Source: an uncultured Mycoplasma sp.
GTDB taxonomy: Bacteria > Bacillota_I > Bacilli_A > Mycoplasmatales > Mycoplasmoidaceae
Direction: 5' to 3'
Length of the DNA stretch: 18,167 bases
Assembly (NCBI GenBank): GCA_947174035.1
Contig: CAMWHH010000001.1
Coordinates: 1-18,167, forward strand
The position numbers were made by a program, and so were the translations under genes. Shown piece after piece: positions 1 to 7,280 of the stretch. Numbering within the stretch: position 1 is the stretch's first letter; every line of letters begins with the position of its first letter. The notes under the pieces are model-generated. The model saw only the letters and a list, made by a program, of their open reading frames with translations. It was not told the DNA's origin and did no database searches.

Positions 1-57
1 AAATTATTTTGATCTATAGCTTTTGATAAAAGATGGAAATTATATCTTTATATATAA
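1..57 (+). other. possible 3' end of an upstream gene
   Basis: With TGA read as Trp, the frame starting at base 1 stays open for 18 codons and closes at a TAA (55-57). It would encode a short hydrophobic and aromatic tail with two Trp. The other two forward frames close quickly. Eighteen codons are too few to identify a protein, and the stretch could equally be non-coding. A weak 6-bp inverted repeat (about 29-48) is visible but has no convincing T-run. Confidence 0.2.
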
Positions 58-83
58 AATAAAAGTTTGAAACTTAACTTAAG

Positions 84-92
84 TGATATAAT
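84..92 (+). promoter_or_regulatory. extended -10 promoter of the S10 operon
   Basis: TGATATAAT fits the extended -10 consensus (TG, one base, TATAAT) exactly. A TTGAAA lies at 67-72, but the spacer to the -10 is only 14 nt, so it is probably not a functional -35. Extended -10 promoters tolerate a poor -35. Transcription would start near base 99, leaving a leader of about 125 nt before rpsJ. No comparable promoter is seen again until after rplQ. Confidence 0.6.
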
Positions 93-98
93 TATCAA

Positions 99-225
99 GT
101 ATGCATTAATTATTGAGATTGCTGATACACCAATATTAGTTGTCGGGATTATCAGGGAACTCATTGTTAGTGGTAAGTTGGTTTAAAACCAATAGTATTT
201 TGAAAGGACAACTTAGAAATAAATT
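99..225 (+). promoter_or_regulatory. 5' leader of the S10 operon, possibly structured
   Basis: This non-coding leader is more GC-rich than the spacers around it and contains two visible pairings. AGTTGTC (138-144) is exactly complementary to GACAACT (207-213). Inside that, TTGGTT (178-183) and AACCAA (187-192) can form a tight hairpin. The right arm of the long pairing overlaps the only purine-rich Shine-Dalgarno-like motif, AAAGGA (203-208), which sits an unusual 17 nt before the rpsJ ATG. S10-operon leaders in other bacteria can carry r-protein-responsive structures (L4 in E. coli). Whether this one does is inference, and no resemblance to a named leader family was recognised. Confidence 0.4.
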
Positions 226-534
226 ATGAAAAATGAGATGAAAATTAAATTATTTTCTTATGATCATAGGTTGCTAGATCAATCTGTAAGAAAAATAATT
301 AAAAGTTCACAAGATAGTGGTGCTAAGGTTAAAGGACCTATTCCACTTCCTACAAAAAAAGAAATATTTACGATTTGTCGTTCTCCACACGTAAATAAAA
401 CTTCTAGAGAACAATTTGAAAGAAGAACACATCAACGTTTGATTATTTTGGTTAATACTACAGAAAAAACAAAAGAATACTTGAAAAATATCATAATACC
501 TTCTGGAGTTGATATCCAAATTACACTTAAATAA
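226..534 (+). CDS. rpsJ: 30S ribosomal protein S10
   Basis: S10 is a small-subunit head protein near the tRNA sites; in other bacteria it is also the NusE antitermination factor. The 102-residue length is normal. The family signature is clear: YDHRLLDQS near residues 12-20, a central PLPTKKE segment, and [13 protein letters not shown] in the loop. ATG 226 is the best start, because the frame is closed upstream by TAG (214-216). A second ATG at 238 has no ribosome site of its own. The nearest AAAGGA is 17 nt upstream, unlike the 4-11 nt spacing of most genes here. First gene of the operon; L3 follows after 20 nt. Confidence 0.97.
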   Translation: MKNEMKIKLFSYDHRLLDQSVRKIIKSSQDSGAKVKGPIPLPTKKEIFTICRSPHVNKTSREQFERRTHQRLIILVNTTEKTKEYLKNIIIPSGVDIQITLK

Positions 535-554
535 TTATTTGGAGGATTAATATT

Positions 555-1445
555 ATGAAAATGATTCTTGGAAGAAAAATAGGTATGATTCAAAGTTTTT
601 TAGAAGATGGAACTAAGATACCTGTTACAGTTATTCAAGCTGAACCAAATGTAGTATTAGAAAATAAAACAAAAGAAAAAAATGGCTATGTAGCAACAAA
701 AATTGCTTATGGTAAAGTTGAAGAAAAAAAATTAAACAAACCACAAAAAGGTTATTTTAAAAAACTTAAAGTGGAACCACATAAGTACACTAAAGAATTA
801 AGAGATGTATCAGGTTATAATGTTGGCGACAAAATTTTAGTTGATATTTTTAATTCTGGTGATAAAGTAGATGCCCAAGGAATTACTAAAGGAAAAGGGT
901 TTACTGGTGCAATTAAAAGATGAAACTTTAAAATTGGACCTTTAGGTCATGGTGCTGGTTATCCTCATAGATATCAAGGATCTATCTCTTTTGGTAGAGG
1001 GGGAAGCCAAGGTCAAAGAGTACCTAAAGGACAAAGAATGTCTGGACACTACGGACATGAACTTGTAACTATTAGCAATTTAACTGTTGTTGGTATTGAA
1101 GTAGAAAAAAACTTGATTTTAATAAAAGGTTCAGTGCCTGGACCAATTAATAGTTTGATTTTGTTAAAAACAACTGTTAAAAGAAAAAAACAAGTTAATC
1201 CTTTAAAACTTTCTGATCCTGAAGCAGTTGCTAGAGCTATTAGAGAAAAAGAAGAACAAGCTAAACTTGCGCAAGAAGCTAAAAAAGCAGAAGCTCATCA
1301 AAAAGCAGAAGCTGAAAAAGAAGCAAGAAAGCAAGAAATGATAGCTAAACAAAAAGCTGCTGAGGAAAAACAACATGCTCAACAAGAAGCAAAAGCAGAA
1401 GCTAATGAAAATAAAACTGATGAAAAGAAAGAAGGAGATAAATAA
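555..1445 (+). CDS. rplC: 50S ribosomal protein L3 with long helical C-terminal extension
   Basis: L3 is a primary 23S rRNA binder that reaches to the peptidyl transferase centre. The start is supported by GGAGG at 541-545. TGA 921-923 is a Trp codon in the conserved region after IKR; the frame then continues through [13 protein letters not shown] and RMSGHYGHE, both L3 landmarks. The protein has 296 residues against about 210 usually. From about residue 215 on, the tail is almost only Ala, Glu, Lys and Gln, with heptad-like spacing, so it should form a single helix or coiled coil. Extended L3 is also known in Mycoplasma pneumoniae. The stop overlaps the rplD start (TAATG, 1443-1447), suggesting coupled translation. 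Confidence 0.97.
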
Positions 1446-2083
1446 TGAGTTCTGTTAAATTATTAAAAGACCTTTTAGGAAATACTGAAGAAGTAGAACT
1501 AAAAAATAATAAACTTTTCATCAAAGAAATTAATACTCAAGAATTATTTAATTCAGTATTAGTAGCTAATGCTAATGAAAGACAATCAACTGCTTCAACT
1601 TTAACAAAAGCTGAAGTTAGAGGTGGGGGAAGAAAACCTTATAAACAAAAACATACAGGTAGAGCTAGACAAGGTTCAATTAGAAACCCTCATTATGTAG
1701 GTGGTGGTAGAGCTTTTGGACCAACTCCTGAAAAAAACTATACTTTAAAGCAAAATTCAAAAGCATATAAATTAGCTTTTAAATCAGCAATGACTTTAAA
1801 GTTAAATGAAAAGGGACTGAATTTATTAAGTAACAAAATTGAAATGAAAGAACCTTCTACTAAAACAATTTCTAAATTGTTAAAAAAAGTTTCATATGAT
1901 GATAAAAAAATTCTTTTTGTTATTAATGAAACAAAAAATGAAAACTTTTTAAAATCTTGTCAAAACTTAGAAAAAGTAGTTTCAAAAACATGAAATCAAG
2001 TTTCTGCAAAAGATATTCTTAACAGTGATATAGCTGTTATTCAAGAAGATGCTTTTAATAAAATTAGTGAGGTATTTGCATAA
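1445..2083 (+). CDS. rplD: 50S ribosomal protein L4
   Basis: L4 (212 residues, normal size) binds 23S rRNA domain I and sends an extended loop into the exit tunnel. That loop is visible at about residues 58-88, with GGGRKPYKQKHTGRARQGS and the following GGGRAFGP. The ATG lies 7 nt after AAGGAG (1432-1437), which is within the end of rplC. TGA 1991-1993 encodes Trp and the frame runs on to TAA 2081-2083, which overlaps the rplW ATG (TAATG). No terminal extension is present, unlike L3, L22, L23 and L29. In E. coli L4 represses its own operon through the leader; nothing here proves this. Confidence 0.97.
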
Positions 2084-2502
2084 TGGATTTGTTAAGTGTA
2101 ATTGTAAAACCACTTCATTCAGAAAAATCTTATTCATTAAGAAATGAAGATGTTAAAAAATATGTTTTTGAAGTAAACAAAAATGCTAATAAATATGAAA
2201 TTAGTTTAGCATTTCAATTAATTTATGGAATTGCTCCTGAAAAAGTTAATGTTGTTAACAGAAAACCAGCTCCTACAAGAACTGGTACTAGAAATCCAGG
2301 AATGACTAAAGCAAAAAAAATTGCTTATATTACTTTACCTCATGGTGTTGATATTCAAATAGAAGAAGATCAACCTAAAGAAAAAGAAACAAAAAAAGAC
2401 ATTCCAAAAGATTTAAAAAAAGAAAATAGAGAAGAAAAAAAAGAAAAACCTAAAAAAGGTGTTTTATCAAAATTAGTAAAAACTTCTCCAAAAGCAAAAT
2501 AA
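2083..2502 (+). CDS. rplW: 50S ribosomal protein L23 with lysine-rich C-terminal tail
   Basis: L23 lies at the nascent-chain exit and is the docking point for trigger factor, SRP and the Sec translocon. The core (about residues 1-95) shows the usual IVKPLHSEKS start, YVFEVNKNANKYEI and the VNVVNRKPAP loop. The protein is 139 residues, about 40 more than a typical bacterial L23. The extra part (about 96-139) is a charged Lys/Glu tail ending in a basic KLVKTSPKAK. The start codon overlaps the rplD stop, with GTGAGG (2067-2072) as a modest ribosome site. A 35-nt spacer separates it from rplB. Confidence 0.96.
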   Translation: MDLLSVIVKPLHSEKSYSLRNEDVKKYVFEVNKNANKYEISLAFQLIYGIAPEKVNVVNRKPAPTRTGTRNPGMTKAKKIAYITLPHGVDIQIEEDQPKEKETKKDIPKDLKKENREEKKEKPKKGVLSKLVKTSPKAK

Positions 2503-2537
2503 AAATATAGTTAGGCGAAAAGCGAAAGGAAGCAGAT

Positions 2538-3377
2538 ATGCCAATTAGAAGAGTCAAAGCAAGAAGTAGCGGAATCAGACAAACAATTATTATTGATTAC
2601 AAAAAAGTTTTAACTACTTCTGTTCCTGAAAAATCTTTAGTAGTAGCTATTAAAAAACATTCAGGAAGAAATAACAATGGAAAAATAACTGTAAGACACC
2701 ATGGTGGTGGTTACAAAAAGAAATATCGTATTATTGATTTTAAAAGAGACAAAATTAATAAAGTTGCTACAGTTAAATCAATTGAATATGACCCAAACCG
2801 TACATCTTTTATATCTTTAGTGGTATATGAAGATGGTGAAAAAAGATATATTATTACTCCAAAAGATTTAAAGGTTGGAGACAAAATATTATCAAGTAAC
2901 AAACAAATAGATATTAAAGTTGGTAATGCTTTACCAATTTCATTAATTCCAGAAGGTACATTTGTTCATAATATTGAACTTTATCCAGGTCGTGGAGGAC
3001 AAATGATTAGATCAGCAGGTTCTTCAGCACAAATATTGGGTAAAGATGAAACTGGAAATTATATGATTGTAAAACTTTCGTCTGGTGAAGTAAGAAAAGT
3101 ACCTAATTTATGTATGGCAACAGTTGGTGTTGTTTCAAACGAAGAACACAACTTAGTTGTTGTAGGGAAAGCTGGTATCAACAGACATAAAGGTATCAGA
3201 CCAACAGTAAGAGGTTCAGCAATGAATCCAAATGATCACCCACATGGGGGTGGTGAAGGAAGATCACCAGTTGGACATGATGCACCAAGAACTCCATGAG
3301 GTAAAAGACACATGGGTGTTAAAACTAGAAATAAAAAGAAAGCATCTAATGCACTGATTGTTAGAAGAAAGAAATAA
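2538..3377 (+). CDS. rplB: 50S ribosomal protein L2
   Basis: L2 is needed for subunit joining and peptidyl transferase activity. The 279 residues match the family length. The C-terminal hallmark around residues 229-242, [12 protein letters not shown], includes the conserved histidine near the catalytic centre. TGA 3297-3299 encodes the Trp of the conserved PWG motif, and the frame continues through [10 protein letters not shown] to TAA 3375-3377. AAAGGA (2525-2530) sits 7 nt before the ATG. No extension is present. S19 follows after 18 nt, the universal order. Confidence 0.97.
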
Positions 3378-3395
3378 TATTGAGAGGTTAATAGG

Positions 3396-3674
3396 ATGTC
3401 AAGAAGTTCAAAAAAAGGTCCATATGTTGAACCAAGTTTAATGAAAAAAGTGCAAGCAATGAAAGAAAGCGATAAAAAGAAACCAATCAAAACATGATCT
3501 AGAAGAAGCACAATTTTTCCAGATTTTGTTGGTTTAACTTTTGAAGTTCACAATGGAAAATCATTTATTAATGTTTATGTAACTGAAGATATGATTGGGC
3601 ACAAACTTGGAGAGTTTGCGCAAACAAGATCATTCAAACAACACACAAGCAATAGAAAAGATTTAGTTAAATAG
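3396..3674 (+). CDS. rpsS: 30S ribosomal protein S19
   Basis: S19 is a head protein next to S13 that contacts the A-site finger of the 50S subunit. The 92 residues carry the family signature: [18 protein letters not shown] at the start, [12 protein letters not shown], and [19 protein letters not shown]. The Trp at residue 34 is TGA (3495-3497), so a standard-code search would miss the gene. GAGG (3383-3386) precedes the ATG by 9 nt. The stop is TAG, and rplV follows after 14 nt. Confidence 0.97.
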
Positions 3675-3688
3675 TTAAGGAGTAAACA

Positions 3689-4324
3689 ATGCAAGCAAAA
3701 GCAAGTCAAGCAAATATTCATGTTTCACCAAGAAAAGCTAAATTAGTGTGTGACTTAATTAAAAATAGACCAGTTACAGAAGCTTTAACAATTTTAGAAA
3801 ACACTCACAAAAAAACTGCTGTATTTCTAAAAAAATTATTGCATCAAGCAATTGCTAATGCAACTAACAATCATGCAATGCAAGCTGATAAATTATATGT
3901 TTATACAGTTGTAGCAAATCAGGGATCAACATTAAAAAGAACAATGCCAAGAGCAAAAGGGTCTGCTGATTTAATCAGAAAAAGACACACTCATTTAAAA
4001 ATTGTTTTATCAGATGATCAAAACGAAAGAAAAAAAGAAATTGAATCTATCAAAAAAAGAATTAAAAAAAGAGCTGCTAATAATAAAGGTTATTCGGCAA
4101 AACAAAGAGCTGCAAATGAAAAAGGTTTAAAAACAGTTGAAAAAACTAAAAAAGTAAAAACAACTAAACCTGTTGCAAAACCTGAACCAAAAAAAGAGGT
4201 TGCTAAAGTTAGCAAACCAGTTTCTAAAGTTCAACCAAAAAAAGAAGATAGCAAAGTTACTAAGCCAGTTAGTAGTAAAAACAAACCAAGTGTTTCAAAA
4301 ACAAACAAAGCAAAAGCAAAATAG
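3689..4324 (+). CDS. rplV: 50S ribosomal protein L22 with about 100-residue basic tail
   Basis: L22 lines the exit tunnel with a long beta hairpin and opens at the tunnel mouth. Residues 1 to about 110 are a standard L22: VSPRKAKLVCDLIKNRPV, ANATNNHAM, and the tunnel hairpin with TMPRAKGSAD followed by RKRHTHLKIVL. A typical L22 ends there. This one runs to 211 residues. The added part is Lys/Val/Pro/Ser-rich with repeated KPVSKV- and PKKE-type units and is probably disordered. AAGGAG (3677-3682) is 6 nt before the ATG. A 21-nt tail sequence recurs in rpmC. Confidence 0.96.
   Translation: MQAKASQANIHVSPRKAKLVCDLIKNRPVTEALTILENTHKKTAVFLKKLLHQAIANATNNHAMQADKLYVYTVVANQGSTLKRTMPRAKGSADLIRKRHTHLKIVLSDDQNERKKEIESIKKRIKKRAANNKGYSAKQRAANEKGLKTVEKTKKVKTTKPVAKPEPKKEVAKVSKPVSKVQPKKEDSKVTKPVSSKNKPSVSKTNKAKAK
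4177..4197 (+). repeat. 21-nt repeat copy 1 (L22 tail)
   Basis: A 21-nt identical sequence is shared with 5060-5080 in the rpmC tail. Both copies are in the same orientation and reading phase and encode KPEPKK. It is rich in A and could arise from similar codon choice, but exact identity over a stretch that includes the CCTGAACC core is notable. Confidence 0.6.
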
Positions 4325-4342
4325 CAAATTTAAGGAGTTATT

Positions 4343-4765
4343 ATGTTAGAACCAAAACGTACAAAATATAGAAAGCCACATAAAGTAAGTTATGAGGGAA
4401 AAGCCAAAGGTAATAAATATGTAGCTTTTGGTGAATTTGGATTAATGGCAACTTCAGGGGCATGAGTTTCAAACAGACAAATTGAATCAGCTCGTATTGC
4501 TATTTCAAAAGCACTTGGAAAAACAGGAAAAATGTGAATTAGAATTTTTCCACACTTATCATTAACAAAAAAACCTTTAGAAGTTCGTATGGGTTCTGGG
4601 AAAGGTTCACCAGAAAAATGAGTTGCTGTAGTTAAAAACGGAACTGTTATGTTTGAAGTTGCAAACATTCCAGAAGAGGCAGCAAAAGCAGCATTAAAAA
4701 ATGCAGGCAACAAACTTTCTGTTAATTGAAAAATAGTTAAGAAGGGAGAAATTGCACATGATTAA
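4343..4765 (+). CDS. rplP: 50S ribosomal protein L16
   Basis: L16 sits at the base of the central protuberance and helps position A-site tRNA. The 140 residues match the family. [42 protein letters not shown] and the KGSPE loop are all typical. Four Trp codons are TGA, breaking the gene badly under the standard code. AAGGAG (4333-4338) precedes the ATG by 4 nt. The last eight bases overlap the start of rpmC, so the two are probably translationally coupled. Confidence 0.97.
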
Positions 4766-5336
4766 GGATTTAAGAACAAAAAGCGATAATGAATTGGGTA
4801 ATTTAATTTCTAAACTAAAAGTTCAATTACTAGAAATGAGATTTAAGATTGCCAACGGTGAAGTAGAAGGCGTTCATAAATTAAAAGAAATTAGAAAAAC
4901 TATTGCAATGGCAATGACAGTTCTTTCTGAGAGAAATGTGAAAATTTCTTTTTCAACATTTAATACACAGTTAATTAAAGAAAAAGGTGGTAAGCAACAA
5001 ATTATTGGTTTACCAATTGTCACTGAAAAGGATAGTAAAACAGTTTCTAATCACAAACAAAAACCTGAACCAAAAAAAGAAACTGATAAAAATGTAAATA
5101 AAACAAATCAAGAAGTGAAAAAAGAAACAACTTTGAAAAAAGTTGAAACAAAAAAAACTGATAACAAAAAATCAGAACCTAAAAAGAATACTAATAAACC
5201 AGTTAGTGCAACTAAAACATCAACAACTGATTCTAAAGTTGTTTCAAAAAACAAACCAAAAACTGCTAATAAATCAGCTAGCAAAAAACCTACATCTTCA
5301 ACAAAACCAAAAACACCAGCGAAAGGAAAAAAATAA
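4758..5336 (+). CDS. rpmC: 50S ribosomal protein L29 with about 125-residue basic tail
   Basis: L29 is a small two-helix protein at the tunnel exit beside L23, usually 60-70 residues. Residues 1 to about 65 fit: [20 protein letters not shown], then LLEMRFKIANGE and KEIRKTIAMAMTVLSER. The chain then continues to 192 residues with a Lys/Thr/Pro/Ser/Asn-rich low-complexity tail ending in PAKGKK. I chose ATG 4758, with AAGGGAGA at 4742-4749 about 8 nt before it, over an upstream in-frame TTG at 4752, because L29 proteins begin at this Met. It overlaps rplP by 8 nt. Long L29 tails are known in several mollicutes. Confidence 0.94.
   Translation: MIKDLRTKSDNELGNLISKLKVQLLEMRFKIANGEVEGVHKLKEIRKTIAMAMTVLSERNVKISFSTFNTQLIKEKGGKQQIIGLPIVTEKDSKTVSNHKQKPEPKKETDKNVNKTNQEVKKETTLKKVETKKTDNKKSEPKKNTNKPVSATKTSTTDSKVVSKNKPKTANKSASKKPTSSTKPKTPAKGKK
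5060..5080 (+). repeat. 21-nt repeat copy 2 (L29 tail)
   Basis: Exact match to 4177-4197 in the L22 tail. It encodes KPEPKK at a similar position, shortly after the folded core. The two tails also share KPVS and SKNKP units at the protein level. Confidence 0.6.
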
Positions 5337-5338
5337 TT

Positions 5339-6580
5339 ATGGGTCAAAAAGTTAATCCAAATGGTTTAAGAATTGGAATTATTAGAAATTGAGAATCAAG
5401 ATGAATTGCTAAAGACAACAAACAAACAGCTTTATGATTGGTTCAAGATGACAAAATAAGAAAACACATTTTCAAAGTTTGTAAAGCAGCACAAGTTTCA
5501 CATGTTGAAATTGAAAGACAGCAAAACAAAATTGATATTTTCATTCATTGTTCTCAACCTGGAATTGTTTTAGGTAAAGATATGGTTAATTTAAAAGCTT
5601 TGAAAAAGCAATTAAATTATATTGTAGGTAGAAAAACAAAAGTTAATGTAAATGTATTACCAATTGATAAACCAACTTTTTCTGCAAGAATTATTGCAAG
5701 AGAAATTGCTGATGCAATTGAAAACAGATTTTCTTTTAGAAATGCTCAAAAGATTGCAATTAAAAAAGTATTAGCTTCAGGTGCAAAAGGAATTAAAACA
5801 AATGTATCTGGTCGTTTGGGTGGTGTTGAAATGGCTAGAGAAGAGGGATATTCTGAAGGAATTGTTCCTTTAACAACTTTAAGAGCAAATATTGATTATG
5901 CTTTAGAAGAAGCTTGAACAACATATGGTTTAATTGGAGTAAAAGTTTGAATTAATCGTGGGGAACTTTTCAAAAAATCAAATTCACAATTTAATAAATT
6001 TGAAAGAAAACCACTTGAAAAAAGAAAACCTGAAATCCAACAACCTAAACCTGAGTTTAAAAAACCAGTTGAAAAACCAGTTGAAGAAGAAAAACCAGCT
6101 AAGCCAGTAAAAGCAGAAACTTTAAAACGTGAAAAAGAAGTTTTAAAAGTAGTTGAGTCTAAAGCTGATGAAACTGGTAAAAAAGGTAAAGTTGAAGAAA
6201 CAGCAATTATTATGATTTCAACTAAACATGAATATGCTGACAACTTATTAAATGAAGACTTAAACAAAAATGTTTTCTTTTACAAAGTTACACCAGTTAA
6301 CCCAATTGAAAGAGTTTTAGTTTATACAACTACAGGTAAAAAAGAAGTTATTGGTGAATTCGATTTGGAAAAAATTGAAATTTTATCAATCGAAAGTGCT
6401 TGAAGAAAATATGGTAAACAATCTTGTATGTCAAAAGCAGATTTTGATGAATATTATAAAGATTATAATGGTGAAGCACACGTACTTATTTCTAAAGAAG
6501 CTTTTAAATATAGCAGATCTAAAAAACTTGAAAACTATGGAATGAAAAAAGGCCCAAGTGGTTTCCAATACTTAAAATAA
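5339..6580 (+). CDS. rpsC: 30S ribosomal protein S3 fused to a C-terminal ASCH (PUA-like) domain
   Basis: S3 forms the mRNA entry site with S4 and S5. Residues 1 to about 210 are a full S3: [16 protein letters not shown], the KH domain, [24 protein letters not shown] and GLIGVKVWINRGE. The usual length is 210-275; this chain is 413. About 211-288 is a Lys/Pro/Glu linker with repeated [14 protein letters not shown] units. Residues 290-413 form a second domain that fits the ASCH pattern: a [15 protein letters not shown] first helix, [21 protein letters not shown] strands, [19 protein letters not shown], and a final GPSGFQYL. Many TGA Trp codons occur, and the frame is continuous to TAA 6578-6580. 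In the KH loop GKKG is replaced by GKDM (residues 79-82). AAAGGA (5322-5327) is 11 nt before the ATG. Confidence 0.93.
6206..6577 (+). other. ASCH-like domain encoded in rpsC (residues 290-413)
   Basis: ASCH proteins are PUA-related beta-barrels; stand-alone bacterial members typically run from a K-x-EYA helix through Y-x-S/T-x-P-x-K-x-V-x-GEF to SKEEFxxYFxG and end in PPQSFxYL. Here the order is HEYADNLL, Y329[12 protein letters not shown]341, [14 protein letters not shown], then G405-PSGFQYL412. The two most conserved family spots have changed: the EFRK-like segment after the first helix reads VFFYKV, and PPQSF reads GPSGF. An RNA-binding role without the enzymatic activity reported for some ASCH proteins is plausible. 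Assignment is by eye. Confidence 0.7.
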
Positions 6581-6600
6581 TTTAGTGAAAGGATAAGATT

Positions 6601-6873
6601 ATGAGCAATCAAGTTAGTACAAGAGACAGCAGAAGAAAAATTTTGCAAGGAACTGTAGTTTCTGACAAAATGCAAAAAACTATTGTTGTACAAGTTGAAA
6701 CTAAGTCTAAACACAGACTTTATAAAAAATTAGTAATTACTCACAAAAAATATCATGCACATGATGAAAAAGAAGAATGCAAAATTGGTGATTTTGTTGA
6801 AATCATGGAAACTAGACCGTTAAGTGCTACAAAGCGATGAAGATTAAATAAGATCATTCAAAAAGCTAAATAA
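6601..6873 (+). CDS. rpsQ: 30S ribosomal protein S17
   Basis: S17 is an OB-fold primary binder of 16S rRNA. The 90 residues show [22 protein letters not shown], then HKKYHAHDE and [18 protein letters not shown], all diagnostic. The Trp of KRW is TGA (6838-6840), and the frame ends at TAA 6871-6873. The N-terminus ([11 protein letters not shown]) is slightly longer than the shortest family members. AAAGGA (6588-6593) precedes the ATG by 7 nt. Confidence 0.97.
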
Positions 6874-6900
6874 TTTTTAAAAAATTAAGGGGTAAATAAT

Positions 6901-7269
6901 ATGATTCAATTTATGACAAAACTTAATGTAGCAGATAATACTGGTGCTAAACAAGTGGGAGTAATTAAAGTATTGGGTGGAACTAAAAGAAGATATGCTT
7001 CAGTTGGAGATATTGTAGTAGTTTCAGTAAAAAAAGCTCAACCTGATGGAATTGTTAAAAAAGGTCAAGTTTGTAAAGCTGTTGTAGTACGTGTAAAAAA
7101 GAATATTTTAAGATCAAGTGGTAATTCACTATCTTTTGATGATAATGCTTGTGTAATTATTAAAGAGGATAAAACACCAAGAGGTTCACGGATTTTTGGA
7201 CCAGTAGCAAGAGAACTAAGAGACAAAGGGTTTTCTAAAATTGTTTCTCTAGCTTCAGAAGTACTTTAA
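6901..7269 (+). CDS. rplN: 50S ribosomal protein L14
   Basis: L14 is a highly conserved 23S-binding protein at the subunit interface, where it forms part of bridges to 16S rRNA. The 122 residues are the standard length. The start [17 protein letters not shown] matches the family, so ATG 6901 is secure, with AAGGGG (6887-6892) 8 nt upstream. [12 protein letters not shown], the FDDNACVII region and GTRIFGP-like [13 protein letters not shown] are present. One Arg in that last motif is the rare codon CGG. This is the first gene of the classical spc cluster, but only a 27-nt spacer without a promoter precedes it. Confidence 0.97.
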   Translation: MIQFMTKLNVADNTGAKQVGVIKVLGGTKRRYASVGDIVVVSVKKAQPDGIVKKGQVCKAVVVRVKKNILRSSGNSLSFDDNACVIIKEDKTPRGSRIFGPVARELRDKGFSKIVSLASEVL

Positions 7270-7280
7270 GGAGTTAAATA

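Noticed and set aside
67..72. TTGAAA as the -35 element of the S10 promoter
   Set aside because: The 14-nt spacer is too short for a normal -35/-10 pair; the extended -10 is sufficient to explain the promoter.
508..2372. GVDIQI shared by the S10 end and the L23 core end
   Set aside because: Both are C-terminal beta strands in their own families; the match is short, and the nucleotide similarity follows from shared codon use.
4390..4713. Reverse-strand open frame of 107 codons opposite L16
   Set aside because: It is the complement of a clear, fully conserved forward gene; its composition reflects that shadow.
4752..4757. Upstream TTG start for L29 adding two residues
   Set aside because: ATG 4758 matches the family N-terminus and has a correctly spaced purine-rich site; the TTG has no advantage.
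5143..5355. Second forward frame overlapping the L29 tail
   Set aside because: A Lys/Gln/Leu-rich product of A-rich low-complexity DNA; the L29 frame runs through the same stretch with a proper start and stop.
5896..6267. Reverse-strand open frame of 123 codons opposite the S3 linker
   Set aside because: It mirrors the repetitive Lys/Pro/Glu coding on the forward strand, giving a Ser/Phe/Leu-rich product; no ribosome site or family resemblance.
5917..6405. S3 plus ASCH as two genes or a frameshifted pseudogene
   Set aside because: The interruptions are TGA Trp codons in the same frame, at positions such as the conserved Trp of S3 EAWTTYG; no frame change, internal stop or separate ribosome site before the second domain is seen.
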